DNA of 64,000 bases from Buddleja alternifolia. Taxonomy: Eukaryota; Streptophyta; Magnoliopsida; Lamiales; Scrophulariaceae. Location of the stretch: contig CM033399.1 in the NCBI GenBank assembly GCA_019426215.1, positions 19,211,009-19,275,008 on the forward strand, written 5' to 3'. Both the position numbers and the translations under genes were made by a program. Of the stretch, positions 23,136 through 35,453 are shown one piece after another. The notes below the pieces were generated by a model, which saw only the letters and a list, made by a program, of their open reading frames with translations, did no database searches and was not told the DNA's origin. Positions within the stretch are counted from its first letter, which is position 1; every line of letters starts with the position of its first letter.

Positions 23136-25576
23136 ATGGCTGGGGAGCAGAGAACTCTTAGGGATTATGCTACACCAACATTTTAGAATTTAGCTTCGAG
23201 CATAGTTGTGCCTAATGTTCAGGCAAACACTTTTGAGCTAAAGCCAGCCCTAATACAAATGTTGCAAAATAATGCCTATGAAGGGGATATTGAGAAGGAA
23301 GATTCGCATTCCCATTTGGGGAATTTTCTATAGATATGCAACACATTCAAGATGAATGGAGTCTCTGAAGATGCCATTCGATTGCGAATCTTCCCATTCT
23401 CACTTGCTAAAAGAGCCAAGGAGTGGTTGAAAAATCAGTCGGCAAACAAGTTCACTACTTAGGCTGATTTGTCGAATGCGTTTCTTACCAAGTACTTTCC
23501 ACCGGCTAAGACGGCTCAGTTGAGGAATGCTATCATAGGATTCATGCAAGCAGATGGGGAAACACTCTATCAAGCATAGGAAAGGTATAAAGGGCTACTC
23601 AGAAAGTGCCCACATCATGGTATTCCAAGTTGGATGCTTGTACAAACTTTCTACAATGGTTTGTTACATAGCATCCGGATGAATATCGATGCCGCTGCAG
23701 GAGGAAGTTTTATGGCAAAGAATCCAGATGATGCACTCACTCTCATGGACGATATGGCATCATATAAGTGGGCGAGTAATAGACGGGCGGTAAAGAAACA
23801 CCGGGCATGTGCAATGTAGATGACATTACATTGCTCAATGTTAACATTGAAGCACTTGTCAAGCACATCAAAGGACTCAAGGGGAATGTTAGTGTAGTAT
23901 CTCAACCTATTGTGACTTGTGGTGTTTGTGGAGCACCTCACATGGCTACTGATTGACCACTCATTGAGCAAGCAAATTATTTGTCAAATCAGAATAAGCA
24001 GCAGGATAACCCGTTCTCAAAGACCTATAATTCGGGGTGGCGAAATCACCCCAATTTTTCTTGGGGAGGTCAAGGAAGCCAAAGGGCTCAAGACTTTCCT
24101 CCTAGAGATCAGTTTTCCCCAGGTTTCCAGCAAGTTCCTTAGAACTTTCAATAGCAACCTACATATCATCAAGGACCACTACCTCAAGAACAAAGGTAGC
24201 CACAAGCTTGGAAGCTTGCTATTGAAAAGCTTGCTAATGGAATAGCGAAATGGTTTGAGAATGTTGATGCAAAAATTGATTTGATAGTGGGAGCGACAAA
24301 GAATCTGGAAGCCCAAGTTGGATAATTGGCAAGTTCTGTGAATTTGAGGTTGAAGGGTACACTGCCTAGCCAAACAGGGGAGAGTCCGAGAGGACAGTGT
24401 AATGTAGTGACTCTGATAAACGAAAATACAATTGAAGAATTTGAGCCATATGCTGAACACAGGCATGAACTTGTGACGAAGGATAATTCAATCTTTGAAG
24501 CTTCAGACAAGGTTGGACCAGAAATGGATACCTCGAAGCCATATGTGAAGCCGTATGTTCCTCCGACTCCATTTTGCCAGAAATTGCAACACAAGAGGTT
24601 GGACAAGCAGCACGAGAAATTTCTTCAAGTACTTAGACTATTACACATCAATATTCTGTTCACAGATGCTTGGGCTCAGATGGCTATCTATGTGAAGTTT
24701 CTCAAGGAGCTATTGAGCAACAAAAAGAAATTAGAAGGCGTGGAAACAATCTCCTTGAATGAAGAATGCAGTGCCATAATCCAACTAAACATTCCTCCAA
24801 AGCTAAAGAATCCAGGGAGTTTTTCACTTCCTTGCACTATTGAAAAATTTCACTTTGATAAAGCACTTTGTGATTTAGGAGCTAGTGTTAGTCTTACGCC
24901 TTATTCAATTTGCAGGAAATTAGATTTTCGAAAGCTTAAAAACTAAAAGATGTCACTTCAATTGGCAGATAGGAGCATAAAGCGCCCCATGGTAATATTA
25001 GAAGATGTGTTTGTGAAAGTGGACAAGTTCTACATCCCATGTGACTTCGTGGTGCTTGAGATGGATGAAGATTTGAAAACACCAATCATCCTTGGAAGAC
25101 CAATTCTCGCAATCGCGGGAGCCATCATTGACGTGCGTGTTGGCAAGCTGGCATTCAACATTAGAGATGAGAAGGTGGAGTTCGACTTAAATAAGGTGAT
25201 GAAATATCCGTCAATTGAAGAAAAATGTTATTCAATGGATGTGATCGAATAAGCCATCAATGACGGAATTTCCCAAAGTACAAGAGATCCATTAGAGTCG
25301 TATCTCGAAATATCTTCTAGACCTAAGGTAAAACTTAAACCTCTTCCACCATATCTCAGGTACGTTCTTCTTGGAAACAATGAGTTTCTATTTGTTATTG
25401 TAAATGCTACACTTTGTACACCTGAATTGGACCGATGGTTAAGTGATTTGCAATGGAAGAAAGGGGGAATAGGTTGGAATACGTCTGATATGAAAAGAAT
25501 TAACTATGCTTTGTATTTTTTAGGCGATGATATTCCTCGAGGGGAAGCAATTTCTCTTGTCAACATTCAACAATAA
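23136..25576 (+). pseudogene. gypsy gag-protease remnant
   Basis: Starts at the ATG of MAGEQRTL. A Retrotrans_gag-like region is recognisable at 23370-23810 (KYFPPAKTAQLRN, CPHHGIPSW, QTFYNGL), with in-frame TAG codons near 23332, 23461 and 23578. At least two of these replace a tryptophan expected in the family. After a frame change a protease segment has CDLGASVSLTPYS (near 24870) and an open part at 24950-25252 with ILGRPILA. A short stretch to about 25576 (RYVLLGNNEFL ... GIGW) resembles the linker before reverse transcriptase, which is absent. It cannot encode a polyprotein. Confidence 0.85.
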
Positions 25577-25769
25577 TTTAATCTGAGTCAAGCTAATAAA
25601 TTTAAACAAGTGCTACTTGGGAGGCAACCAAAGAGTTTTCTTTGTTTTTGTCATTGTTTTCTTCTTTTTGCTTTATCGTTTTCAGTTTTATATCTTGGAA
25701 ATTTTTTTGGGTACTCTAGTGCTTTACTAATGCAAGCGATGTTTGTTGTAGGTCAAAAACATGAAAAAC

Positions 25770-26020
25770 GAGGTGCATGGGACGAATACAATGTAAATCA
25801 GGGCCAAAATTGTGCCAATTTTAGCACCGCTGTGCAAATTTTTTGCATTTTGACAAAAAATTTGGGTGCACAATCGTGTATTTTTCAGCACAGTTGTGCA
25901 GAAATTTTGCACTATTTAAACACGTCGTGCACAACTATGCAATTTTTAGCACAATTTTCGTACTTCTGTCATAATTTTCCTACACAACCGTGAAAATTTT
26001 TGGCACAGTTGTGCACCCTA
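25770..26020. repeat. Repeated GCACAGTTGTGC-like palindromes
   Basis: Several variants of the palindrome GCACAGTTGTGC lie between 25830 and 26013 (exact or near at 25890-25901 and 26004-26015). The same word recurs in the LTRs: GCACAGTTGTACAGC near 22179, and GCACAGTTGTGCAGC near 27639. Confidence 0.6.
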
Positions 26021-27342
26021 AAATTTCCAACAAAAAGAATAATAATATATTTTTAGGCAATCCTTTCAAGGCGATTAACCTCGTATACCACACTGAGCTT
26101 CACCATGTCGACTTCCGGGCCATCATGCACATACATAGGGGAGTATCTTTTTCACTCTTATTTTGATTACATTCTGCTTTTGTTCATGCATATCGGTTTC
26201 ACTTTAGCACATTGAGGACAATGTTTTGTTTAAGTGTGGGGCAGTTGCTTGCATGCTGTGACCAGAGTATATTGAATTGTTCAAGTGTGGGGTAATGAGG
26301 ATAATTGGTGAAAGGATTGGGCATATGTCATTTTTTGTTGAGTTGTTGCTGAATTTTGGTCAACTTGTTCACAATATTCGTGTTCTCATATTAGAACTCT
26401 TGACTATATAAACATGTGAATCTGATTTCTGTACATAGATACTCTTTTTATTGAGTTTGATCACTAAGCCTGAAATTTGTGAAATTTTTATGCATCTTTG
26501 CACACTACACACGAGTTCTAGTAAAAGGGATTGATCGGTGAGATAAAGCAATTACATATTTTTGGATACATGGTGATATTTTGAGGAAATTTGAAGAAGC
26601 AAAGAAAAGAAAATGAAAAAGAAAAGGAAAAAAAAAGAAAGAAAAAAAATCGAGAAAGAAAAAGAAAAAAGGTTGATTTACTGTCCATTAACTGCTTAAA
26701 TCACCTAGTGTCGTTTCTAGTCTTTGTCACTCGAGTGATTAAGTCCGTTGGGGTGTCTTGACACCTAATGCCTTAAAACCGACTGGTTTGAGAGTCATTG
26801 ACCCAAAACTCGTTACAAGGGTGACATAAAAAGCTTGGCTAGCGAGACATTGCACGGGTTGATAGATTTTGAATGAAGGAAAGCGAATGAGGATGAAATA
26901 TGATAGATCTTTGTATTTTTGCTTGAAATAACTGAAATATTCCCTTGCTAGAATTCATATATCTTGCATGAATGGATGCATATTAAATCAAACTTGATGG
27001 GGATTAGTGTGATGACTTGAAAGTAAATATGTTCATGTGGTGGAATAATAATGATTCTATGTGTTTATTATTGATTTATGTGTGATGATTGTGGGGATGA
27101 ATAGATGTTGTGACTCGTTGCTGATTTGATGAACAATGAGACAGATAGACGAATGTCATGAATTTTGTGGGTATATTCTATGCAAACCCTTACGAGACAA
27201 AACTCGTCCACTAGGGGTAACCTAGGGGTTTCACGGCTTGTTGCATGTGCTAAGTGGAGTCGTGTTCCCTAGGAAAGTGGTATCATCTTTGTTTTTGTTT
27301 TGTTTAGATTTACTCGAGGATGAGTAATGGTTAAGTGTGGGG

Positions 27343-28780
27343 TGTTATTTAGGTATAATATTTTACATATTTTCATCATGTTTTACCTCACATTTATCTC
27401 TATTTTATGTCATGTAGTTAATCTTTTCCGTTATTTTTAGCTTAATTTACGTATTTTGATTTCTAAGTTGTTTCGATTTTTTTGTAGGCATAAAAGCGAT
27501 TGTTTTGATGAGTTGAAGGAGTGTTTCTTATAAGAATAATGAAGGCTAACCAAGAGGAGATAAAGAAATGCAATAATAGGCTACACGAGAAAGTTTCGTT
27601 GAAGAAAAATTAAGAGAAAAATTTCTGCACAGCTAGACTGCACAGTTGTGCAGCTGCAGATTTTTATATTTTTTATGGGGCCGATTTTATGACTTAGATG
27701 GGCCTATTTTTGTATCTAAGACTCCTTTTATGTTAAGAAATCATTATAAAATGTTTTTTAGAGGTTAGATAGGGAGGAGAGTCGTATTCTTGAGTTAGGA
27801 GACTTAAAGAGAAAGAAAAGAAGACTTGAAGAAAGAAGATTTCTTGGATTTTGAATATTTCATCTTCTCAAGTTGTATTTCTCTATTCCTCCATCGTTAA
27901 ACATTAGTATTTTTATCTTGATGCAAATTATTACTTGTTTTTCTTTAATTATTCATAGCTAAATTATTTTCTAAGGTTTAAGATGTACTCTTGCATATTA
28001 ATTTTGATTATTGATAATTTATGGGTTTGATTCTTGCTCTGTTTATCTATTAATGAGTGTTTAATGCTTGTAATTGCTTGGTCACCAATTGCATGATTTA
28101 AGATGCATTAAGAAGTACTGGGAGGTGAATTAATTTATCGGTTCAGATTTAGTAGACACGTGTAAATTGCTTAATAGGGATATTGGTAATTTTGCATTAG
28201 ACTAGTTAAACAATATTCATAGAAATAAATGGATTCATCTAGATTAGTTGTTAATCATGGGAGTGACGAGAATTAGTTTAGATGGGTATTCATGGAGATC
28301 TCAAGAGAGTATTCATGTAATTAAGAAAATTGAGTCTTTAATTTTAACAAGAATGATAATCCATTAAAAGTCAATAATCCAAATACCTTGATGAAATCTT
28401 AATCCCTAGGCTTTATCGTTAATTCATTTATCATTTTAATTATCTTTGTTATCTCGGGAGAGTATTCATGTAATTAAGAAAATTGGGTTTTTAATTTTAA
28501 CAAGAATGATAATCCATTAAAAGTCAATAATCCATATAAATACCTTGATGAAATCTTAATCCCTAGGCTTTATCGTTAATTCATTTATCATTTTAATTAT
28601 CTTTGTTTTAATTAATTTAATTATCTCTGCTTTTATTAGTTTAAAAATCTCATCTCTTATAATCGATAGTCTAAATATTAGGATAAATTTCGCTTGGTAC
28701 TTGATAACATTCTCTGTGGAGACGATCTTACTTTTCACTATATTATTTGTTCAATTCCGTGTTATTACGGACGGCTAACA
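27343..28780 (+). repeat. 3' LTR of the Athila-like element (long form)
   Basis: 1438 bp, starts TGTTATTTAGGTATAATA after a GTGTGGGG tract. It contains an internal tandem duplication of about 155 bp (near 28300-28450 and 28451-28605, each with GGGAGAGTATTCATGTAATT) and a 160-bp block missing from the 5' LTR. Confidence 0.88.
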
Positions 28781-29164
28781 ACGAGCCTTAGAAAATGAGT
28801 TCGAGTTTATGCCGAGCAGAGCTCCAACTCGGAAAAAATAAAAAATTATATATATTTTAATTAATATATATTATTAACTTTTATTAATATATATCTTATG
28901 TTTTTCTTAATATATACATTTATTATTAAATATAATCATGTTAAATATTAAATGTATCATTATTTTTATATATAATATTATAAAATATAATAGTTTATAT
29001 GCTGATAAATAAGTAAAAATAATATTATATATATATTAATAAAAATATTTCAAAAAAATAATATTTATCATACAAGCTCGCAAGCCAACAAATATTTTGA
29101 CTTGAGCTAGACTCGAGCCGGCTCATGAGACACGCAATCCGGCTCAACTCGATGTCCACCCCTA

Positions 29165-29663
29165 TGGTGAGTGGTGACCCAGACGATTTCCTTAATTCGT
29201 GATTTTGGCGTAATTTTCATTCTAATGAAAATGAAACTCTGAATTGTAGCTTCATGTCTTAATGTGGATATGTGAGTAACTGAGTGTATTCTATGATGGT
29301 GTCCTTACATTTGCAAGAGACAACAATAAACAATTTTCTATTTGATATATCCAGAAACATTACTAAGGGCAATTTAGTCATTTTCTCTAGTAAAATCATT
29401 TGCATATTATTACTTGTCAACTCTACTTACGAATAGAGGTTTTAAATTTAAGAGTTCCAATTTAAGACTCCATAAATGTGATCTGGTAAGGGGCAAAACG
29501 AAAGGTTAAACACTTATGAAGCTCTTAGACTCGACAATCACCTATAAATTCAATGGGGCCATTGTAAAAGGTGAGTTCTCAATTACTCTCCACATCATGC
29601 TTATAGAACAATTTAATTATCCAAGTATTGATGTGATTTGAGCATCGGAGAGTTTTATCAGGT
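29165..29663. other. Unassigned spacer
   Basis: About 500 bp between the hAT remnant and the next LTR. No gene, RNA or repeat ends recognised. Confidence 0.4.
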
Positions 29664-30214
29664 TGATATAATAAAATAGGAGATAAAGCCCAATAGGAGC
29701 TGAATAAAAAACCCAGGCCCAACAGAGGCCCAGAAACCGAATTGTTAAACTAGGTCCGCGCTAAGTAACAGTACCGGGTCGGGTCGTTCCTTGACCCGAC
29801 CCCACAAATACGAGCCATCCACCGTCCATTAGTGCCACTTGTTAGCATCCTATGAATGCCCAACAACCATTGGTACAGAGTGTGCACTATAAATACCCCC
29901 CTCATAACATTTATTGGGGGTTGGAATCTCTAGAATATTCTCTCAAGAATTAGCCTCGTACGTTCATTAATAACGAGTCTATAGACTGAGAAGTACGTTC
30001 CTTTATACTTACAAATTTGGAGACTAGATTCGTTCACCAAGTACGACCCTGTACACAATAACTGATATAGAACTACGTTGGCTTGATCCTAACTAGGTAC
30101 GTAGGTAGCTTAATTATCATTGAGTGCAACCATAATTCTTCATCATCATACTCGTGGAGTGAGTCGTGTCATTCCAGACTGAGAAACTTGGGTCCCCGGA
30201 TTTGGATTAAATCA
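29664..30214 (+). repeat. 5' LTR of the antisense-gene element
   Basis: 551 bp, TG...CA ends. TATA-like CACTATAAATACC near 29887 probably marks the Pol II promoter. Contains four ACGAG/CTCGT words. Confidence 0.92.
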
Positions 30215-30406
30215 GTTGGCGTCGTATGTGGGAAACTACTTTGAAGTTGCTGAGACTTGTTATTAGGAATGGAGGCTGGCAATATGAAGACTCGTCCTGG
30301 TACAGCCCAACAAAAGAAAGGGATTGTCGGACTCGTAATTACGAGCGGCCCAACAAAAGAAAGGGATCTTCAGACTCGTAATTACGAGCAGCCCAACAAA
30401 AGAAAG

Positions 30407-31945
30407 TGGTGGTCCCAAGTGGCATACGAAAGGATCTAGAAGGGGGGGGGGGGGTTTGAATAGACCCTGAAGTCTTTTTCGACTTCAAAAATTTCGTATC
30501 ACTTTAAAGGTTTGAACGCTTGGATAACTGAGCGCTTGGGTCAGACGCTTCAGGAAAGTTAACTTAGACTTAGTGATTTTAGCAGTTTACCAAAGTAGGG
30601 CAACGCTTATATCGCTTAATCAGGGTTAGCACAACGGAAATGAGTTTTAGCGTTCTTTTAGTTAATTTAATCGCTTTGCACTTAAACTTGTCTCTTTAAA
30701 AGATAAATGATGTAATAATAATAATAATAATAAGATAGTAGAGATAAATAACACAAGATGTATAAGGTTCACTGGGTGGTGTAATCCCAGCTACATCCTT
30801 CTTCTCCTTTTTCACTCGGAGGAATTTACTAGGTTGATTTTCAAAGAATCACACAGAATCTTCTACAAGATAGTAAAGGGTGAAAATGATCTTGGGCTCC
30901 TTGATCACACAGACTTCAGCACCAATGAAGATCGTCTTCTTCAAGCTTCTCTCACTCAGAAATACTGCCTGAAAGGGTTCAACAACTTTTCTCACTCAGA
31001 TGAAAGGTTGAGGTTTGTCACTAGGGTTTTGTTTGTTTTTGAAAAGATCAAACAACTTGGAATATCTCAGTTGGAATTTAGGTTTCTTCTTTGGAAGATG
31101 TTTGAGATATTTGTGACTGTCTGGAATGTAGATAAAAATCTTGAAAGATTTGGCTATGGAGTTTCTAAGCTTTTTCCCAGAAAATGTACGTAAGATTTTT
31201 GGCGATAATTTCTCTTCTCTTTTTCGTACGTATCTTGTGTATCTTGTATATCTCTTATATATGTCTTGTATCTCTTGTTTAGGGTTTGCTGGGGTAAGGT
31301 ATTTATAGGCAATTTTTTGGGATCTGTCCGTTGGACACATGTAGGAGCGTGCCTTTCACGCAGCGCGTGAGTTTACCTAAAGTCTGACATTCCTGAAAAT
31401 TCGTTGATGCCGATTGGACGGGAGCAGCTGAAACTCTGAAATTTCTGATAGTCTGGTCAAAAGGTGGCTTGTCCACAAGTCACATTAGCTTATCACATTT
31501 AATGCAATTTGAATTTATTTCCCGTTGGAAATAAATGCCCGTTGAATGATTGTATTTAAATCCTTCATGACTTGAGGATTTATTTCAGGTGAATCTAACA
31601 TAAGTCGCTTGAGAGATTTTGAGCGCTTGATCCATAAATCCTGAAATGAGATCTTTTAGCGTTTGACAGACACTAAGAAGAAAATCTTTATCTCTGGTTG
31701 ACTTCAGACGCTGGTCTTTAACTTCTTCTCTAATAGACTCACCTAGAATTCTACTAGCAATTCAGTCACTAAAACTTAGTCTAAATTCTATAAAGATAAA
31801 AAGTACAAGCCTAAATAATAAATTACAATTTTCAAACGCTTATACAATGATCTATGAAAAACGGAAACTTACATTCTATTTTTGGGGTTTAACATTAAAT
31901 CCTATCATGTCATCATCAAAACATCTAACATGAAATTTCGTAACA
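30407..31945 (-). repeat. LTR of the minus-strand Sirevirus-like element
   Basis: About 1.54 kb. Includes a G run near 30440-30452, an AAT microsatellite near 30713-30732, and about 13 AGCG/CGCT words. It ends at TTTCGTAACA before ATTTCCCC, which is the complement of the purine tract. Confidence 0.85.
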
Positions 31946-32258
31946 ATTTCCCCTTTTTTGATGATGTCAAGACTTTTAACTCTTATAACTCTTTTATATT
32001 TTTAAGAGTTACTTTTAAAAAGAAAAGGCCCAAAGGAATATAAGTTAGCGTTTGAAAAGTTAGTAAAGTTAACTAAAGTTAGATTAGCTTCAACAAGATG
32101 TTTGAGCGTTAAAACATTCATTCATTGAAAGAATTAAAGCATACATGTTTTGCACTGAAAGAATATCATAAAAGGAATCCCGTCACTTTTTCTGTCGCTT
32201 TGCTCTTTCTTCGCCTTGTAGAACTTCTAACGCTAAGTCCTTCAAGAGTCGATCGATG

Positions 32259-34072
32259 TCAATCATTGTTGCCATGGTTGTTGATAAATCCTGGAGGTTG
32301 CTCCACATAGACTTCTTCTTGGAGTTTACCATTCAAGAATGCACTCTTCACGTCCATTTGGTACACTGTGAATTTGTTGAATGCGGCAAACGCTAGGAAC
32401 ATCCTAATCGCTTCAAGACGGGCTACTGGGGGCATAAGTTTCATCAAAATCAATACCCTCTTCTTGACAATAACCCTGAGCGACCAATCTGGATTTGTTT
32501 CTTATAACAATGCCATCTTCGTCCATCTTGTTCCTAAAAACCCATCTAGTCCCAATAACTCTTTGATGAGTTGGCCTTGGTACTAGCGTCTAAACTTTGC
32601 TTATCTCAAATTGGTTAAGCTCTTTTTGCATCGCTTCTACCCAACTTGAATCACTGAGCACTTTATCCACTTTCTTTGGTTCCATTTGAGATAGAAAACT
32701 TGCGAACATGGCCTCATTAATTGTAGCTGACCTAGTTCTAACAGGTGATTCCATATCTCCAATTACTAGCTCTGGTGGATGGTCTCTAAGCCATTTACGG
32801 TCTGGTTGGAAAGGGTTGAGAGACTCTTGATTATCAATCGCTTGATCCATATTTGTCTCTTGCGCAGTCGCTTCATCATTCACAGTTCCAATTTGCTCTT
32901 GATGATCATTCTCTTCATGATCATCAGCGATTCTGACTTTATCATCATTTGTAACCTCACGAGTAACCTTAGGAATAGGCACAAAGATCTCATCATCAAC
33001 GTCATCATCACTATCATCATTGAGATTGATTTGTGACGCTTGTTGGGCAAGAACTTCAATTCCTACATCATCAGGATTAACCTTACTCGGTTCTTGGTTA
33101 GCATCATCAACACAACATGAATGGGTTCTTCAACCTTTGATTTGATCTTATTTAGGATGCGGAAACTCTTTCCATTCTTGGCATAGCCTAGAAAGATTCC
33201 CTCATCCGGTTTAGGATCAAAAGTCTTTCGGCTGTGCGATCCATTATTATGAATGAAACATTTTGAACCAAATACATGAAAATATGAAACGTTAGGCTTA
33301 CGTCCCTTCCACAACTCATATGGAGTCTTCTCATGTTGCTTATTGATCATACACTGGTTCTGAGTGTAGCAAGCGGTATTGATGGCTTCGGCCCAAAACC
33401 TTTGATGCAGCTTAGACTCTGCAAGCATCGTCCTAGCGGCTTCTTTAAGCATTCTGTTCCGTCGCTCAGCAACTCCATTTTGTTGAGGTGTTCTAGGGGC
33501 AGAATACTCATGAAGTATTCCAAAATCTGTACAAAACTTCTCAACAAATTGGTTAGTAAATTCAGTTCCTCTATCGCTTCTAATTCTCGTCACCTTTAGA
33601 TCTTTTGAATTTTGCAGTTGACGGATTAGCGTTGTGAGCTTGACACTAGTTTCATCTTTGGTCGCTAGAAATTCTACCCATGTATAGCGAGAGAAATCAT
33701 CAACTATTACTAGCGAGTACTTTTTACCACTAACACTCATGATTTGAATAGGACCAAACAAATCTAGATGCAATAGCTCAAGGACTCTAGAAGTAGATAG
33801 ACATGGTTTCTTCTTGAAAGATGATTTAACTTGTTTACCCATTTGACATGCATCACATAAGCGATTCTTTTGAAAGGAACCCTTAGGTAATCCCTCTACA
33901 AGATTTAGCGATATTAACTGAGAGATTGCCTTAAAGTTGAGGTGATTCATTTTTCTATGCCATAACCAACCCAATTCATTTTGACTTTTAGCAACAAAGC
34001 ATGTGGGGTTGTTATCAAATGTAGAATCCCAATCCACTAAATACACATTATTTGTTCTTTTTCCTCTTAATT
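32259..34072 (-). pseudogene. Sirevirus-like pol fragment
   Basis: Read on the minus strand, integrase comes first (about 34070-33060): pre-integrase [18 protein letters not shown], then [15 protein letters not shown] and [11 protein letters not shown], so all catalytic acidic residues remain. A frameshifted linker follows (about 33110-32590), then the N-terminal half of reverse transcriptase to about 32259 ([21 protein letters not shown]). The YVDD palm and RNase H are missing. Not functional. Confidence 0.88.
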
Positions 34073-34073
34073 T

Positions 34074-34188
34074 AGGGCAACGCTTAGATCGCTTGATTAG
34101 GTTTAACACAGCGGAAATGAGTTTTAGCGTTCTTTTAGTTAATTTAATCGCTTTGCACTTAAACTTGTCTCTTTCAAAGATAAATGAT

Positions 34189-34222
<34 letters not shown>

Positions 34223-35453
34223 GACAGTAGAGATAAATAACACAAGAAGTATAAGGTTCACTGGGTGGTGTAATCCCAGCTACGTCCTTCTTCTCTTTTT
34301 TCACTCAGAGGAATTTACTAGGTTGATTTTCAAAGAATCACACAGAATCTTCTACAAGATTGTAAAGGGTGAAAATGATCTTGGGCTCCTTGATCACATA
34401 GACTTCAGCACCAATGAAGATCGTCTTCTTCAAGCTTCTCTCACTCAGAAATACTGCCTGAAAGGGTTCAACAACTTTTCTCACTCAGACGAAAGGTTGA
34501 GGTTTGTCACTAGGGTTTTGTTTTTTTTTGAAAAGGTCAAACAACTTGGAATATCTCAGTTGGAATTTGGGTTTCTTCTTTGGAAGATGTTTGAGATATT
34601 TGTGACTGTCTGGAATGTAGATAAAAATCTTGAAAGATTTGGCTATGGAGTTTCTAAGCTTTTTCCCAGAAAATGTACGTAAGATTTTTGGCGATAATTT
34701 CTCTTCTCTTTTTCGTACGTATCTTGTGTATCTTGTATATCTCTTAATATGTCTTGTATCTCTTGTTTAGGGTTTGCTGGAGTAAGGTATTTATAGGCAA
34801 TTTCTTGGGATCTGTCCGTTGAACACATGTAGGAGCGTGCCTTTCACGCAACGCGTGAGTTTACCTAAAGTCTGACATTCCTGAAAATTCGCTGAAGCCG
34901 ATTGGACGGGAGCAGCTGAAACTCTGAAATTTCTGACAGTCTGGTCAAAAGGTGGCTTGTCCACAAGTCACATTAGCTTATCCCAATTAATGCTCTTATC
35001 AAGCATTTAATGCAATTTGAATTTATTTCCCGTTGGAAATAAATGCCCGTTGAATGATTGTATTTAAGTCCTTCATGACTTGAGGATTTATTTCAGGTGA
35101 ATCTAACATAAGTCGCTTGAGAGATTTTGAGCGCTTCATCCATAAATCCTGAAATGAGGTCTTTTAGCGTTTGACAGACGCTAAGAAGAAAATCTTTATC
35201 TCTGGTTGACTTCAGATGCTGGTCTTCAATTTCTTCTCTAATAGACTCACCTAGAATTCTACTAGCGATTCAGTCACTAAGACTTAGTCTAAATTCTATA
35301 AAGATAAAAATTACAAGCCTAAATAATAAATTACAATTTTCAAACGCTTATATAATGATCTATGAAAAAAGGAAACTTACATTGTATTTTTGGGGTCTAA
35401 CATTAATTCCTATCTTGTCATCATCAAAACATCTAACATGAAATTTCCTAATA
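34074..35453 (-). repeat. Truncated second LTR of the minus-strand Sirevirus-like element
   Basis: Begins at GGGCAACGCTTAGATCG, equivalent to position about 30597 in the other copy, so about 190 bp of the LTR are lost. Contains an AAT microsatellite of about ten units near 34190-34221. Confidence 0.85.

Larger units (their letters stand above)
21897..28780 (+). mobile_element. Decayed Athila/Tat-like Ty3-gypsy element
   Basis: LTRs at 21897-22987 and 27343-28780 are flanked by a perfect 5-bp duplication ACGAG (21892-21896 and 28781-28785). Both LTRs end in TAACA. The primer-binding region after the 5' LTR contains TGGCGTTGTTGCCGGTGA, close to the TGGCGCCGTTGCCGG type of Athila/Tat elements. 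Interior: gag and protease remnants, then a jump to 3' non-coding sequence with a GGGAGGCAACC motif (25619-25629), a purine-rich run (26590-26680) and GTGTGGGG tracts. Reverse transcriptase, RNase H and integrase are missing. Confidence 0.92.
21834..29164. mobile_element. Old hAT-type MITE split by the Athila-like element
   Basis: Left part 21834-21896 starts TCGGGGTGAACAG and includes GGTTGAGCTCGACGAG. Right part 28786-29164 contains GAGCCGGCTCATGAG and ends TGTCCACCCCTA, the complement of TAGGGGTGGACA. Style and termini match the hAT MITE at 6194-6928, but no clear 8-bp duplication remains, so it is old. The LTR element at 21897-28780 lies within it. Confidence 0.6.
30407..35453 (-). mobile_element. 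Deleted Sirevirus-like copia, minus strand, nested in the satellite
   Basis: Starts TGGTGGTCCCAAGTGGC (complement of the LTR end seen at 43355 and 55937) and ends GAAATTTCCTAATA. The 5-bp duplication GAAAG is perfect (30402-30406 and 35454-35458). One LTR is 30407 to about 31945. The other is truncated, about 34074-35453, and abuts integrase directly, so primer-binding site, gag and protease are gone. The interior keeps only parts of integrase and reverse transcriptase. It is a diverged relative of the 14.3 kb element. Confidence 0.9.

Noticed and set aside
30834..31193. 119-codon open frame repeated at 34323-34682
   Set aside because: Same LTR segment in both copies of the minus-strand element, antisense to it; chance frame in an LTR.
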